Shown here: positions 7,438-16,700 of the stretch, piece after piece | How positions within the stretch are numbered: the stretch's first letter is position 1 | Layout of the letters: each line of letters begins with the position of its first letter | Assembly: GCF_000227585.1 (NCBI RefSeq) | Contig: NZ_CAFB01000035.1 | Location: 112,075 to 145,405 of the forward strand | Direction of reading: 5' to 3' | Length of the DNA stretch: 33,331 bases | DNA from: Candidatus Glomeribacter gigasporarum BEG34 | GTDB taxonomy: Bacteria; Pseudomonadota; Gammaproteobacteria; Burkholderiales; Burkholderiaceae | Made by a program: the position numbers and the translations under genes | Notes under the pieces: generated by a model | The model's input: only the letters and a program-made list of their open reading frames with translations | Databases searched by the model: none | Told to the model about the DNA's origin: nothing

Positions 7438-8112
7438 GTGAAACCGAAAGGCCGCCCTGCAGAGCAACGGGAAGGCGTGTTGCATCCCGCCGTCTCGTTG
7501 CTGGAGAGAACATTTCTCTACCAGTTCAGTTGGCCCAGACTCCTGCAGAGCCACCTGATACTGGGCGCAGCGCTCTTGATCTCGGTTGCGCTCAACCTCA
7601 TTTTAGCGGGCCGTCATCCTAAACCGCAGTATTTTGCGATGGATGCACAAGGACGCATCGTGGCGCTGGTGCCTTTAGCGGAGCCGATGGTCTCCACCGA
7701 TACGGTGCTTCAGTTCGCGCAAGGGTGCATCACTGCGTCGTTCTCGCTTGACTTTGATGACAACAATCTGCGCAAGCAGTTACAAAGCCTGCATCGCTGT
7801 TATACCGGCGAGGGTTATCGAGCACTGATGGCGGAGATGGACGCTTCTGGCCTGATTGCGAAGATCCGCACGCAGCGCCTGGTCGCGTCTGCAGTGGCGA
7901 CCGGCGCGGGCGTGATTGCGCAGGTCGACCCCAAAAATCCACAGGGTTACAAATGGACCGTACAGCAGCCGATTTCGATCACTCTGGTCAATCAGACGGA
8001 ACGACGCTCATACGAGTACGTGATCGAGTCGGACATCCAGCGCATTCCCACCGTCGATAACCCGCGCGGCATTGCAGTGGCCGCGCTTCGGATTCTCGGT
8101 GATGGCTCATGA
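7438..8112 (+). CDS. dotI: DotI/IcmL (TraM) family secretion protein
   Basis: A 224-residue bitopic inner-membrane protein of the DotI/IcmL family, a core part of type IVB secretion systems. It has a short cytoplasmic N-terminus, one membrane helix at about residues 40-60 (LILGAALLISVALNLILAG) and a periplasmic domain ending in YVIESDIQRIPTVDNPRGIAVAALRI, a pattern typical of the family. Its length matches IcmL and TraM. The best start is the GTG at 7438; no later Met precedes the membrane helix. The stop overlaps the dotH start (ATGA), so the two are probably translationally coupled. The order dotI-dotH-dotG is that of Legionella icmL-K-E and IncI traM-N-O. Confidence 0.88.
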   Translation: MKPKGRPAEQREGVLHPAVSLLERTFLYQFSWPRLLQSHLILGAALLISVALNLILAGRHPKPQYFAMDAQGRIVALVPLAEPMVSTDTVLQFAQGCITASFSLDFDDNNLRKQLQSLHRCYTGEGYRALMAEMDASGLIAKIRTQRLVASAVATGAGVIAQVDPKNPQGYKWTVQQPISITLVNQTERRSYEYVIESDIQRIPTVDNPRGIAVAALRILGDGS

Positions 8113-9047
8113 GCAGCCGTCCGGTATGGCATCGGCTCGCGGCAACCGTAGGGTTCGCCATTCTGCCTGCCTACGCGCAGAGTGCGTCGAATGTCCAGCG
8201 CGCTGGAGGCCATGCGCCTGCGGATCTGAATGCGCCCCAGGCGCTTCCGCCCTTGAAAGCTCAGGAGCACGCGAATTACGATGTAGCCGTCGATGCGCTC
8301 TCGCCACTGACGGAAAGCCAGATCCGGGCGTTGCGCAGGCGGCTTGATCGCGCCAAGCGCGCAGCCGCGGCCAGCCCTCATATCCCTACCAAACCCGTGT
8401 ATTCCGTGCAAACGGTTGACCTGTCCCCAGGCAGCCCGCCGCCGATTGTGCGCGTGAGTCATCTCGGCGCCGCGGTGACCTTTATTGATCGTACCGGCGC
8501 GCCGTGGGACATCATCGAGGTCAACAATATGGCGCCTCAGCGCTTCGAAGTCTTAAAACCCGTGCCCAGCGTTCCAACGATGACCATTACCGCGCAAGGT
8601 GATTATGTGGAAGGCGATGTGGCGGTGTTCCTGAAAGATTTACCCTATCCGGTTGTCATCAAAATGGTCGCCGGCCAGCGCGAGACGGACTACCGTCTCG
8701 ATCTCCGGATTCCGAAAACCGGGCCGAACGCGCAGCCGGCAATCACCACGGAGACCGCGATTGGCCTGCCGAGCGCCACGCTGCAATCGCTGCTGGAGGG
8801 GATTGAACCGCCGCAGGCGAAACCGATCCGCATCCGGAATGCGCCGGCGAATATGAAAGCCTGGCTGATCGGCAATGCGCCTGCGTCCCGTATCGTGCTG
8901 CGCACTTCGCTATTTTTGAACAATCCCGCGTACTATGGATCGCTGACATCCGCGGATGGCACGCATGTGTACGAAATTCCTCAAACGCCGGTGGTCACAG
9001 TCAGTGAAAACGGCGCGCTGCGCAACCTCTTTCTGGACTGGGAATAA
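8109..9047 (+). CDS. dotH: DotH/IcmK (TraN) family outer-membrane core protein
   Basis: A 312-residue exported protein of the DotH/IcmK family, part of the outer-membrane core complex with DotC, DotD and DotG. The N-terminus is a Sec signal peptide with cleavage likely near AYA-QSA (residue ~24). The conserved middle reads PPIVRVSHLGAAVTFIDRTG followed by PWDI and then a beta-rich domain with GDYVEGDVAVFLKDLPYPVVI. The C-terminus ends NGALRNLFLDWE. It overlaps dotI by four bases and is followed by dotG after two. Its size is close to IncI TraN and a little shorter than Legionella DotH. Confidence 0.88.
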   Translation: MSSRPVWHRLAATVGFAILPAYAQSASNVQRAGGHAPADLNAPQALPPLKAQEHANYDVAVDALSPLTESQIRALRRRLDRAKRAAAASPHIPTKPVYSVQTVDLSPGSPPPIVRVSHLGAAVTFIDRTGAPWDIIEVNNMAPQRFEVLKPVPSVPTMTITAQGDYVEGDVAVFLKDLPYPVVIKMVAGQRETDYRLDLRIPKTGPNAQPAITTETAIGLPSATLQSLLEGIEPPQAKPIRIRNAPANMKAWLIGNAPASRIVLRTSLFLNNPAYYGSLTSADGTHVYEIPQTPVVTVSENGALRNLFLDWE

Positions 9048-9049
9048 CG

Positions 9050-10192
9050 ATGTCCAAAATGCGCGCGGGGTTTTCACGTCAGATCAAGGTCATCGTCATC
9101 ATGGCGCTGCTGGCCGTGACAGGCGCGATCCTGAGCGTATTCTGGCTGACCCGCCGCCATGCGGCGAATGCGCACGTCGAGGTGCCGGGCATCGACGCAC
9201 AGGGCGGCGTATCGAGTCCAGAGACGCCGTACTATGCGCAAACGCTTCAATCGGTCAATCGCCAAAAACTCGCACAGGCGCAACGCACGCAGGGTTCTTT
9301 CGTCCCGGCGTTGTCCGAGCGCACAGGGTCCAAGCCTCCAGACCTGGAACTGAAACCACTGGAACAATCGCTTGAACAACGCGCTCAGCCTGTCGATGAT
9401 GGCGCGCAGACGGACGCCCAGCTGCGCACCTTACCGCCGCTGCCTGCGCCTTCGCCGGGCGTAGACAAACAGGTCGAAGCGCTGGTCGCGGCTTGGGATC
9501 ATCCGCCCCAATCCCAGAAAATACTGGGCATCCAAACGCTTGAATCAACCGCAGAGAGGGAGAATGCGCCACCCGCTGCGCATGGGCCAGCGGGCCGGTC
9601 GACAACATCTGCACTGGCCTCGACGGATCTCCAGCCCCTCATTCATGCAACCGATCAATATGGCGCGCATCTGGAAAATGCCATCGATACCGATGCGCCG
9701 TCCGAGGTATTTGCCGTCCTGGATCAAGGCCCGTGCAAAGGCGCGCAATTGATCGGCAGCAGCCAACTCACGCATGAAGCCTTGAGCGTGACGTTCACGG
9801 CCATGCACTGCAAGGATAAGACATATGCGATCCAGGCGATGGCATTGAACGATCAAACGCTGGGCCGCGCATTGCCTGCGGATGTTGACCACCGCTACGG
9901 CCAACGGATTGTGACGCCCGCCATTCTGGGCGCGCTCGGCGCAGCGGGCGCGGTGTACGGCAACGCAGGCAAAACCATCCTCCACTCGCCTTTGGGCGGA
10001 TATACCGAGCAGACGGATGCGAATCCTTCCATCCGGCAAATTGGCGGCGCGGCTGCCGCCGCAGGACTTTCAGGTGTGCAGAATGCGCTCGCTCAACAAG
10101 CCGCCTCAATTCCTCCGATCCGTGCCCGCGTGCGCGCGGGTACAGCCATCCTCGTGAAATTCAAGGCCGATGTCATACCAGACAAATCGTAA
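9050..10192 (+). CDS. dotG: DotG/IcmE (TraO) family VirB10-like channel protein
   Basis: A 380-residue VirB10-like protein that spans the envelope and forms the inner channel wall in type IVB systems. It has a membrane helix at about residues 14-33, a Pro- and Gln-rich periplasmic linker (about 40-190), and a C-terminal VirB10-like domain beginning EVFAVLDQGPCKGAQLIGS and ending RARVRAGTAILVKFKADV. The long repeat region of Legionella DotG is absent, so it is closer in size to IncI TraO. Two Cys residues in that domain (GPCKG and HCKD) may pair. It ends the + strand secretion operon; hipB begins about 40 bases on. Confidence 0.86.
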   Translation: MSKMRAGFSRQIKVIVIMALLAVTGAILSVFWLTRRHAANAHVEVPGIDAQGGVSSPETPYYAQTLQSVNRQKLAQAQRTQGSFVPALSERTGSKPPDLELKPLEQSLEQRAQPVDDGAQTDAQLRTLPPLPAPSPGVDKQVEALVAAWDHPPQSQKILGIQTLESTAERENAPPAAHGPAGRSTTSALASTDLQPLIHATDQYGAHLENAIDTDAPSEVFAVLDQGPCKGAQLIGSSQLTHEALSVTFTAMHCKDKTYAIQAMALNDQTLGRALPADVDHRYGQRIVTPAILGALGAAGAVYGNAGKTILHSPLGGYTEQTDANPSIRQIGGAAAAAGLSGVQNALAQQAASIPPIRARVRAGTAILVKFKADVIPDKS

Positions 10193-10193
10193 A

Positions 10194-10242
10194 ATGCGTA
10201 TCTTAATGCGCATTCCGACTTAATATGATGTATGATGCGTAT
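10194..10242 (+). promoter_or_regulatory. Repeat-rich region before hipB
   Basis: ATGCGTAT occurs twice (10194-10201 and 10235-10242), 41 bases apart, with AATGCGCATT between. HipB-type antitoxins usually repress their own operon through repeated upstream sites, so these are operator candidates. The second copy overlaps the first codons of hipB if translation starts at 10232. Confidence 0.35.
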
Positions 10243-10522
10243 GATCATGCGCAAACCTCTCATCGATGACCCAATTACGAATGTGGAGCGCGTGGCGGTC
10301 GAGCTTCGCACGCTCCGCCGTGCGCGTAACATCACTCAACAAACCCTGGCGGACCGTGCACAGGTCGCGCGCCGTACACTCACCCATGCGGAGAGCGCTC
10401 AAAACGTGGGCATTCAGGAATGGTGCCGCATCGCGAATGCGCTGGGTTATGAACTGACTTTAAGACCCCAGAATACCGTCGTGTTCGAAGAACTCCCGGA
10501 TGTGTTCAAGGAAGAGGAATGA
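10232..10522 (+). CDS. hipB: HipB-like antitoxin, helix-turn-helix
   Basis: A 96-residue DNA-binding protein with an XRE-type helix-turn-helix: ELRTLRRARNITQQTLADRAQVARRTLTHAES at about residues 25-56, here given in outline. It ends in an acidic tail (FKEEE). It directly precedes and overlaps the HipA-like kinase (ATGA), the standard antitoxin-first order of hipBA modules, in which HipB binds HipA and represses the operon. Four in-frame ATG codons (10232, 10235, 10241, 10247) lie close together and none has a clear ribosome site, so the exact start is open. It is cargo inserted behind dotG rather than a secretion gene. Confidence 0.83.
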   Translation: MMRMIMRKPLIDDPITNVERVAVELRTLRRARNITQQTLADRAQVARRTLTHAESAQNVGIQEWCRIANALGYELTLRPQNTVVFEELPDVFKEEE

Positions 10523-11766
10523 ATACATCGCCGTCTTTCGATATTGCACAATTCTTCAATCAAATCCGTCAACTTGAGATCCACACCCCTCAAGGTTTGA
10601 GCGGTCTACTGACTAAAGAAAGCCGCTACGTGTTCAATTATGGCCGCATTCGTGATAACGCGGCGGTTTCTCTGGTCATGCCGGTGCGTGAGGAGAGTTA
10701 TGCGAGCGGTGATTTGATGGGCGTATTCGCGATGAATCGTCCTGAAGGCTATCTTCGCTATATCCTCGAAGAACGGTTAAAACGCCTGGGCGCGCCAAGC
10801 GATATGTTTCTGCTCTTTTTGGCAGGCAGTCACCAAATCGGACGTCTCACCTATACGTTGCCTGGAGAAGCGCTGCCTCAAAGTACGGGCGAACGGCTGG
10901 AAGAGTTGCTGTCATCGCCGTCTGGACCGCTCTTCGAACGCCTAGTCGATCAATATGCGCTGGGATCCGGCATCTCAGGTGTTCAACCCAAAACGCTTGT
11001 GCCGCTCGCTTTGAGCGATGCAAACTGTGAGCCGGCTGAACACACCGCAATGCCGCTTAAAACGGTGATCGTGAAAGCGGAGGGCTTGGATTATCCAGGA
11101 CTTGCGCGTAACGAATTTTTTTGCCTGTCTGTTGCAAAGGAGGCAGGATTCGACGTGCCGGATTTCTGGCTGTCTGACGATGGACGATTGTTGATCATGG
11201 CGCGATTCGACCGGACACCAGAGGGCGCTGTGCTGGGTTTTGAAGATATGGCCGTCTTGACCGGACGCACAACGCGGCAGAAATATGAAGGCAGCTACGA
11301 AATGATTGCGCGCGCGGTCGACCTCTTCTCCGGCGAGGCGCGCACCGTACAACTGCGCAAACTGTTCGAACGCGTCGCGCTTTCATGCTGGATGCGAGAT
11401 GGAGACGCGCATCTCAAAAATTTCGGCATGCTGTATGAACATCCGATGGCGCCCAGACGGCTCGCGCCCGTATACGACGTGGTCTGCACGGATGTCTATC
11501 CGGACTTGGATCGAGAGATGGCGTTAAAACTGAACAAGCGTAAAACCTATCCAACCCGCGCAGAACTGGTCCAATATGGGCAACGGTCGGGATATACCGA
11601 GGATGAGGCTTCTGCCGTTCTGAATCGCATTGAGAACGCCTATGCCACCGTGATGGTCCGATGCGAAAAAGATGCCCGATACCAGAACGATCCCTTGCTT
11701 TCCGGCATTCGTCAAGCGGTGGAACGCCCTGCATTGAAAGCGCATCAAGCCCTCAGGCTGGGTTGA
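10519..11766 (+). CDS. hipA: HipA-like Ser/Thr kinase toxin
   Basis: A 415-residue kinase of the HipA family. Visible motifs are the Gly-rich phosphate-binding GISGVQPK (about residues 151-158), a kinase-core Lys in VIVKAEGLDYPGLARNE, the MARFDR strand, the catalytic loop GDAHLKNFG (about 295-303) and the metal-binding PVYDVVCTD (about 316-324). E. coli HipA phosphorylates glutamyl-tRNA synthetase and causes persistence; the target here is unknown. It has a distinct ~100-residue N-terminal domain as in other HipA proteins. All core motifs look intact, so it is probably active and held by HipB. The gene overlaps hipB by four bases. Confidence 0.88.
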   Translation: MNTSPSFDIAQFFNQIRQLEIHTPQGLSGLLTKESRYVFNYGRIRDNAAVSLVMPVREESYASGDLMGVFAMNRPEGYLRYILEERLKRLGAPSDMFLLFLAGSHQIGRLTYTLPGEALPQSTGERLEELLSSPSGPLFERLVDQYALGSGISGVQPKTLVPLALSDANCEPAEHTAMPLKTVIVKAEGLDYPGLARNEFFCLSVAKEAGFDVPDFWLSDDGRLLIMARFDRTPEGAVLGFEDMAVLTGRTTRQKYEGSYEMIARAVDLFSGEARTVQLRKLFERVALSCWMRDGDAHLKNFGMLYEHPMAPRRLAPVYDVVCTDVYPDLDREMALKLNKRKTYPTRAELVQYGQRSGYTEDEASAVLNRIENAYATVMVRCEKDARYQNDPLLSGIRQAVERPALKAHQALRLG

Positions 11767-11939
11767 ACAGCGCGATTGCTGAGGGCGTGCAGCAGTTTTG
11801 CACTCCGCTGATGTCTTCGAATGGCGCACTTTTCGATGCATCTCCGCCATCGATGGGGGCGGGCCACTTTTCAACGCTGTTTCCAGCCGGAGGAATCGCA
11901 CAGTCTGCCCGTGTGGAGAGTGGCTCTTCCTCCTACGCC

Positions 11940-11968
11940 TTTACAACGTATAATGCTTTACATATACT
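11940..11968 (+). promoter_or_regulatory. Sigma-70-type promoter of abiEi-abiEii
   Basis: TTTACA (11940-11945), a 17-base spacer and TATACT (11963-11968) form a near-consensus promoter. Transcription would begin near 11975, about 27 bases before the abiEi ATG. A second TATAAT (11949-11954) lies inside the spacer but lacks a good -35 box. Confidence 0.6.
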
Positions 11969-11971
11969 TCC

Positions 11972-11988
11972 CAAAAATGTCCATTTTG
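11972..11988 (+). promoter_or_regulatory. Inverted repeat at the abiE start site, possible operator
   Basis: CAAAAATG, two bases and CATTTTG form a nearly perfect inverted repeat over the predicted transcription start. AbiEi antitoxins are known to autorepress by binding inverted repeats in their promoter, so this is a good operator candidate. The link is inferred from position. Confidence 0.45.
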
Positions 11989-12001
11989 TGTTGATCTTAA
12001 G

Positions 12002-12520
12002 ATGCGTGTCCGTGAATTGGTCATGGCCCTGGATCATTGGGATAAGGCGGGTATCTGGGCGTTTTCCTTACAAACGTTGAAACAGCTCTTCCCGGAAAAC
12101 ACTCAGGCACTGTTGAAAGCCTTGGCAAGGCATAGCCAAGCCAGGCTGATTGAACGCGTTGCACGGGGTCTGTATGTGAATCCCAGAGCGCGTTGCCTGC
12201 CGTCTGATGTGCTCAGCGCCCTGGTCTCCTTTTTGCGTCCGTGGGATTTTAATTACCTCAGTCTGGAATCGGCGCTCTCCGAGGCAGGCTGGATTTCGCA
12301 AATGCCTTCCCGCCTCACGCTGATGACCACGGGTCGCAGCCAGACGTTCAAAACCGCCTATGGAACCGTGGAATTCGTACACACGAGGCAAAAGTCACAC
12401 CCGCTGCGCGACGAGCTGGTGTTTGATCCGCGGCGCAAACTTGCGATTGCCACCCCCAGTCGCGCTCTGCGTGATCTGAAGCGCGTCGGTCGCAATCTGG
12501 ATCTTGTCATTCGGAAATAG
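12002..12520 (+). CDS. abiEi: AbiEi-type antitoxin / transcriptional regulator
   Basis: A 172-residue protein with the AbiEi layout: an N-terminal winged-helix part (residues ~15-60, with LIERVARGLYVNPRA) and a C-terminal domain (LSLESALSEAGWISQ, then GTVEFVHTR and a final ATPSRALRDL). In type IV AbiE systems this protein represses the operon and blocks the toxin effect without binding the toxin. It starts at an ATG preceded by a good promoter but only a weak ribosome site; a second ATG lies seven codons in. The nucleotidyltransferase toxin gene follows at once. The call is firm because both partners are present in order. Confidence 0.85.
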   Translation: MRVRELVMALDHWDKAGIWAFSLQTLKQLFPENTQALLKALARHSQARLIERVARGLYVNPRARCLPSDVLSALVSFLRPWDFNYLSLESALSEAGWISQMPSRLTLMTTGRSQTFKTAYGTVEFVHTRQKSHPLRDELVFDPRRKLAIATPSRALRDLKRVGRNLDLVIRK

Positions 12521-12524
12521 GTCA

Positions 12525-13442
12525 ATGCCCTTGCGTACTCGAACAGATCTTTTGATGCGCGCCAGTCAATACGCGGCTGAACGCCGAGTACCGACCGCGA
12601 CCGTCGTTAAAGAAATTTTGCATTATGAAATTCTCTGCGCCTTAACGCACAGCGGTGCGGCGGCGCAGCTTGCTTTTCAGGGCGGAACCGCACTGCGTTT
12701 ATGCTATCAGGGCGCGCGCTATTCTGCAGATCTTGACTTTGCGGGTGGTCAGCATTTCGAACCGGAGAGAATGCGCCCCTTTGCAGAAATACTGCAGCAG
12801 GAAATCGGCGAAGCGTATGGTTTGCAGGTCGACATTCAAGCGCCCAAGGCGAAAGAAGCGATTGAAGGCGTCCACGTTGCCCGCTGGCGCGCTAAAGTGT
12901 CTATTCCTCAAATAGACCCAAGCGTTCAGCAGCATCAGGTCATCCACATCGAAATCGCCAGCGTACCGGCGCATGATGTGGATTTGATGGCTGTGGCGGC
13001 TAATTATCCTCATTTACCGGAACCGCACCGTCAGATTATTGTTGCAGCCGAGACGCCCAAGGAAATTCTCGCGGACAAACTCGTGGCGCCGGGCGCGCGC
13101 TCATTTCTCAAAGCGCGGGATATTTGGGATATCAAGTTTTTGACGGATCGCAGCATTGCGCCCGATACCGCGCTTATTGCCCGTAAACTCAAGGACTACG
13201 GTTTACAGCAGGAGGACTTCAAAGAGAAACTGCAGACCCGACTGGCAGCGCTCGATGAGCCTGCTATAGCCCAAGCCTTTTACCAGGAAATGAGCCGATT
13301 CGTCGATGCCACGATAGCTGCTCAGCTTGAAAATCCAGCGCTGGTTAGGCCCTTTCTCCATCGAGCCAAGGCGGCTGGACTGACGGTGTTGAATGCGTAT
13401 CTGGAATTCAAGAACGCGCAGCGATTACAACCGCACTTTTAA
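12525..13442 (+). CDS. abiEii: AbiEii-type nucleotidyltransferase toxin
   Basis: A 305-residue nucleotidyltransferase of the AbiEii/AbiGii toxin family. It shows the GGTALR motif (about residues 53-58) and the metal-binding DLDF (about 69-72), followed by a Lys- and Arg-rich region with ILADKLVA and RSFLKARDIWDIKFL. Members modify tRNA acceptor ends and so stop growth, giving phage resistance or plasmid stability. I chose the ATG at 12525, four bases after the abiEi stop; a TTG at 12504 would extend it by seven codons. Core motifs look intact. It is the last + strand gene before the convergent icmB operon. Confidence 0.88.
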   Translation: MPLRTRTDLLMRASQYAAERRVPTATVVKEILHYEILCALTHSGAAAQLAFQGGTALRLCYQGARYSADLDFAGGQHFEPERMRPFAEILQQEIGEAYGLQVDIQAPKAKEAIEGVHVARWRAKVSIPQIDPSVQQHQVIHIEIASVPAHDVDLMAVAANYPHLPEPHRQIIVAAETPKEILADKLVAPGARSFLKARDIWDIKFLTDRSIAPDTALIARKLKDYGLQQEDFKEKLQTRLAALDEPAIAQAFYQEMSRFVDATIAAQLENPALVRPFLHRAKAAGLTVLNAYLEFKNAQRLQPHF

Positions 13443-13518
13443 ACTGAGTGCGTCTGCTTCATGTTCGCTATTTAAAGTATGCGCAATTTTAAAATCCGCT
13501 GATCATGGGGTTGGCCGG

Positions 13519-13719
13519 TTAAACATTCATCCGTCCGCCACCCAAATCCTGAACAAGACGTTCGATCAGCGCCTTCTCGCTCTCGTCCAAACGGGCTTGA
13601 TCCACAAATCGCCAATTTCTTTCGTAGATCGCGAGCGCTTCACGTTCATCGACCATGCCGTCATCGCGCCGGTTCCATGTAATCAGTCGCAACTGCGGAA
13701 AGTCAGCGAGTCGTATCAT
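13519..13719 (-). CDS. Small conserved protein, FPQLRLI...ALAIYERNWRFVD type
   Basis: A 66-residue protein from the ATG at 13719; the frame extends to 13758 with two more Met codons. It contains FPQLRLITWNRR and ALAIYERNWRFVDQ...LIERLVQDLGGGRMNV. From memory, small proteins with this pattern occur beside AbiEii-type nucleotidyltransferase genes in several proteobacteria, but I cannot check this and know no function. Here it lies convergent to abiEii, 76 bases away, and downstream of icmB with 63 bases (or 24 with the longer form). It may belong to the toxin cargo rather than to the secretion operon. Confidence 0.6.
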   Translation of the reverse strand: MIRLADFPQLRLITWNRRDDGMVDEREALAIYERNWRFVDQARLDESEKALIERLVQDLGGGRMNV

Positions 13720-13782
13720 ATTTGTTTCTTGATCCATTTCAACTTGATGAATATCCACTTTTTATTTTAGAGCTGTTTAACG

Positions 13783-16700
13783 TCATGCAGCACACGCCCT
13801 TTCAATTTGATGACGATACTGGGCGATCAGCTCATCCGCTATTGAATCGAGAATATTTTCATCATCCCTGGCGCCTTGTTCAGCGCGCCGCATTTCAATG
13901 GCGGGTACTGCGGTGCCGCCTGGAAAGGCGCGCGCGAGGATTTTTCGGGCTGCCGCGGGCGGCAGACGTTGATACAGCCGCCGCCGCAAGCCGACATCCT
14001 GATTCGTGGTCGAGAAGGCCCACAGTTCAATTGCGCTCGGTGCGTTGTGCAGTACTTGAGTGATAAAGCCGACTTTGGTTTGATGCCAGACGAGAAACCG
14101 TCCGGCGCCGCGCACCTCGGTTTGCAATGCCTGCATCGCCGAGTCCGACAAACCGAACAGGGTTTGCGCCTGCGCGCGTGAACGCGCCGTGCCTGCATTC
14201 ATGATGTAAATGGAGAACGCGGATTCGGTGATCGGTTCGCCATCAGTCTCAAAGTCGGCGATGAACTGAGAGGCGAGCGAGACGCGGATGCCGTGTTTTC
14301 GGCCTTCACGCCGGTCGAGCGCCAGCAGTCGCCGAAACGATGGCTTGCCACCGGTGCGGTGCAATTCATCGATGCACAGCGCTTTCATTTCGTCCTTGAC
14401 GGCTTCCACGCGCGCTCGATGCGCCGCATGGTACAGTGGCGGCGCTAATGCGCCAATGTCCTCAGGCAGATAATATTGACGCGCCGCCATCTGGCGCGCA
14501 AAGAGATACATCATCTCCGCGCGCCTTTCGCCATCCGCACCTGCGCCGCGCGTGACTGCTTCCAGATCGATGCTGACGACACGCGCCTGGTCGTTCAATT
14601 CGAACTGCGTATGCTGCGCAATGATCGGGAAATCCCGCAATGCGGTGGTGATGACCATGCGCATTGCATCGAGCAGCGTCATACCGGTCTCGGTCATCGC
14701 CCGTGAATGTTCCGCGGGCTCGAACACTGAGCGGATCCGTTCCGCACCCAGCGCTTCGATACAGTCCGCGAGCACCGGCACCGCGAACCGTTGCGCGCGG
14801 CGCGCTTCACGGTGCCGATCCGCCTGCGTGAGCGCGTCAGTTACCTCCCACCAGGTCGTCGACTCATCCTGCACAAAGCCGATGTCGGCCAATGCCTGAT
14901 CGACAATCGGATCCATCGTCGGTTCATAATGTTTTTCAGCGCCGCGCGTGGCGTATTTCTCATAGACTGCGTCGATCAGCATGCTGGCCAGTTCCGGCGC
15001 GTTTGGAAACGGCGCTTTTTTGCCGACAGGCGTAGCCAGCGCCGTCAACAACGAGATCAAGAACTCCCGGTCGAATGCAGTGGGCTTGCGACAGCCCGGC
15101 AACGTATCGAACGGGTTGATCGCAAAAGCGGTTTCATTGCGCAGCCGCACACAGATCGCTTCATGCTGCCGATCCGGTGGCAATGCGTTTTGCAATAGGT
15201 CGATCAATCCGCTCGAACTGGGGCCGATATCGATGATCGTAATGAGCGGCAGGCGCTTTAACCCGGGGGACAGAATCGCGCCCAGATTCAACGTATTCAG
15301 CCACACGGATTTGCCGGACCCCATAATGGCCCAGATCAGATCGACCCAAGCGGTTTGCAGGGATGAATTAGGCTGGAAAGGATACGCCTTGCCGTCGAGC
15401 GTACGCAACAGGATCGACCCGCACTCCTGCCAAGGAGACGCCGCGCGCTGAAGGGGCAGCATCCGGATAGAATCGCTTAAAGGCGCCGCCAGTTTGGGCG
15501 CAATCGAGCGATCACCAAATCCGGGGAGCGTGGAGACCAGCCCGGCGACCGGATCGCCCATATCGGTCGAGATCTGCGCAATCCCCCAGCCCTGCAGGGC
15601 TCGCACCAGCGTGGATAAACGTTCCTGACAGGTTTTTTGATCGGGTCCCCAGGTGGCCACCGCGATGCGCATGGACACGATGCACTCCCCCTCTTGCGCC
15701 AAGGTCTCGATCGCGTCGAACGACCGTTTGACGGCGCGGTTGGACTCGCTCATAAAACCGATGATGCTGGCGGCCAGACGCTTGAATTTGTGCGCCTCGA
15801 TGCCGCCCGGCTCGATCGAAAACCGAATCCGCCAGGGAATCGCCGGGCCGATGCGATGAAACAGGCGCATGAAGTCGTGAACGTCCTGCGGGCCGAGTTC
15901 CATCGTGGCGGCGCCGTGATACTCGCCGTTGATACAGAGGTATTCACCCTCGACATCGATCCGTCCCGAACAGAGTTGCGACGAGAGCTTAGGGAGATAG
16001 AGATCGTCATGGGTAGGATGGCGCGGGTTGCGCGGCGTATAGGGATCGCCGGGCAAGACGGGGCGCCACTTATCGTCGGTTCGACAGCGGTCAAATGACT
16101 GACGGATCGCGCGCGCCGCGTCAGTTGTGGATAAGCGTGTGACATGCAGCTTTGCCGCGCGGAAATCTTTTTCCATCGCATCAATAAACGTCTGATGCGT
16201 GTGCAGAATCCCTTTGATGATCGCGGTGGCCGATTGCGCCGCGCGCATCGGTGCGATCTTGCAGGCTTTGATGCGCGCTTGATGCGCTTTCATCTCACGC
16301 TTGAATGCCTCCGGGCCGAGCGCGGAAAGATGGGTGTAGAGCAGCACATAACAGACTTCATGCGCACACAACGCGGCAATGCGTTCGCAGCGCGCATCCA
16401 GCATATCTTTGAGATCCAGCCCGATGCGCGCGCAGGTCTGATAGGCGGGCTCCATCAAGCGGCGCGCTGTATCGGCCATCCTCTGTGGGTCGCGTTCAAA
16501 CGTGATCTCGATCGAATGCCCGGTGCGCTGGAAATACGCGGCCAACGCGCGCTGCAGATCGCCGGTGATGCGTTCAAATTCCGCATCACCCACCACATCC
16601 ATTGATCCCGCCAATTCGAATACGGTCAGCATCGCGCACTGGCGCGTAATCAGAATCGTCGGGCGCGCGCCCTTGGGATCCAGCGCTGCCTGTTGCTTCG

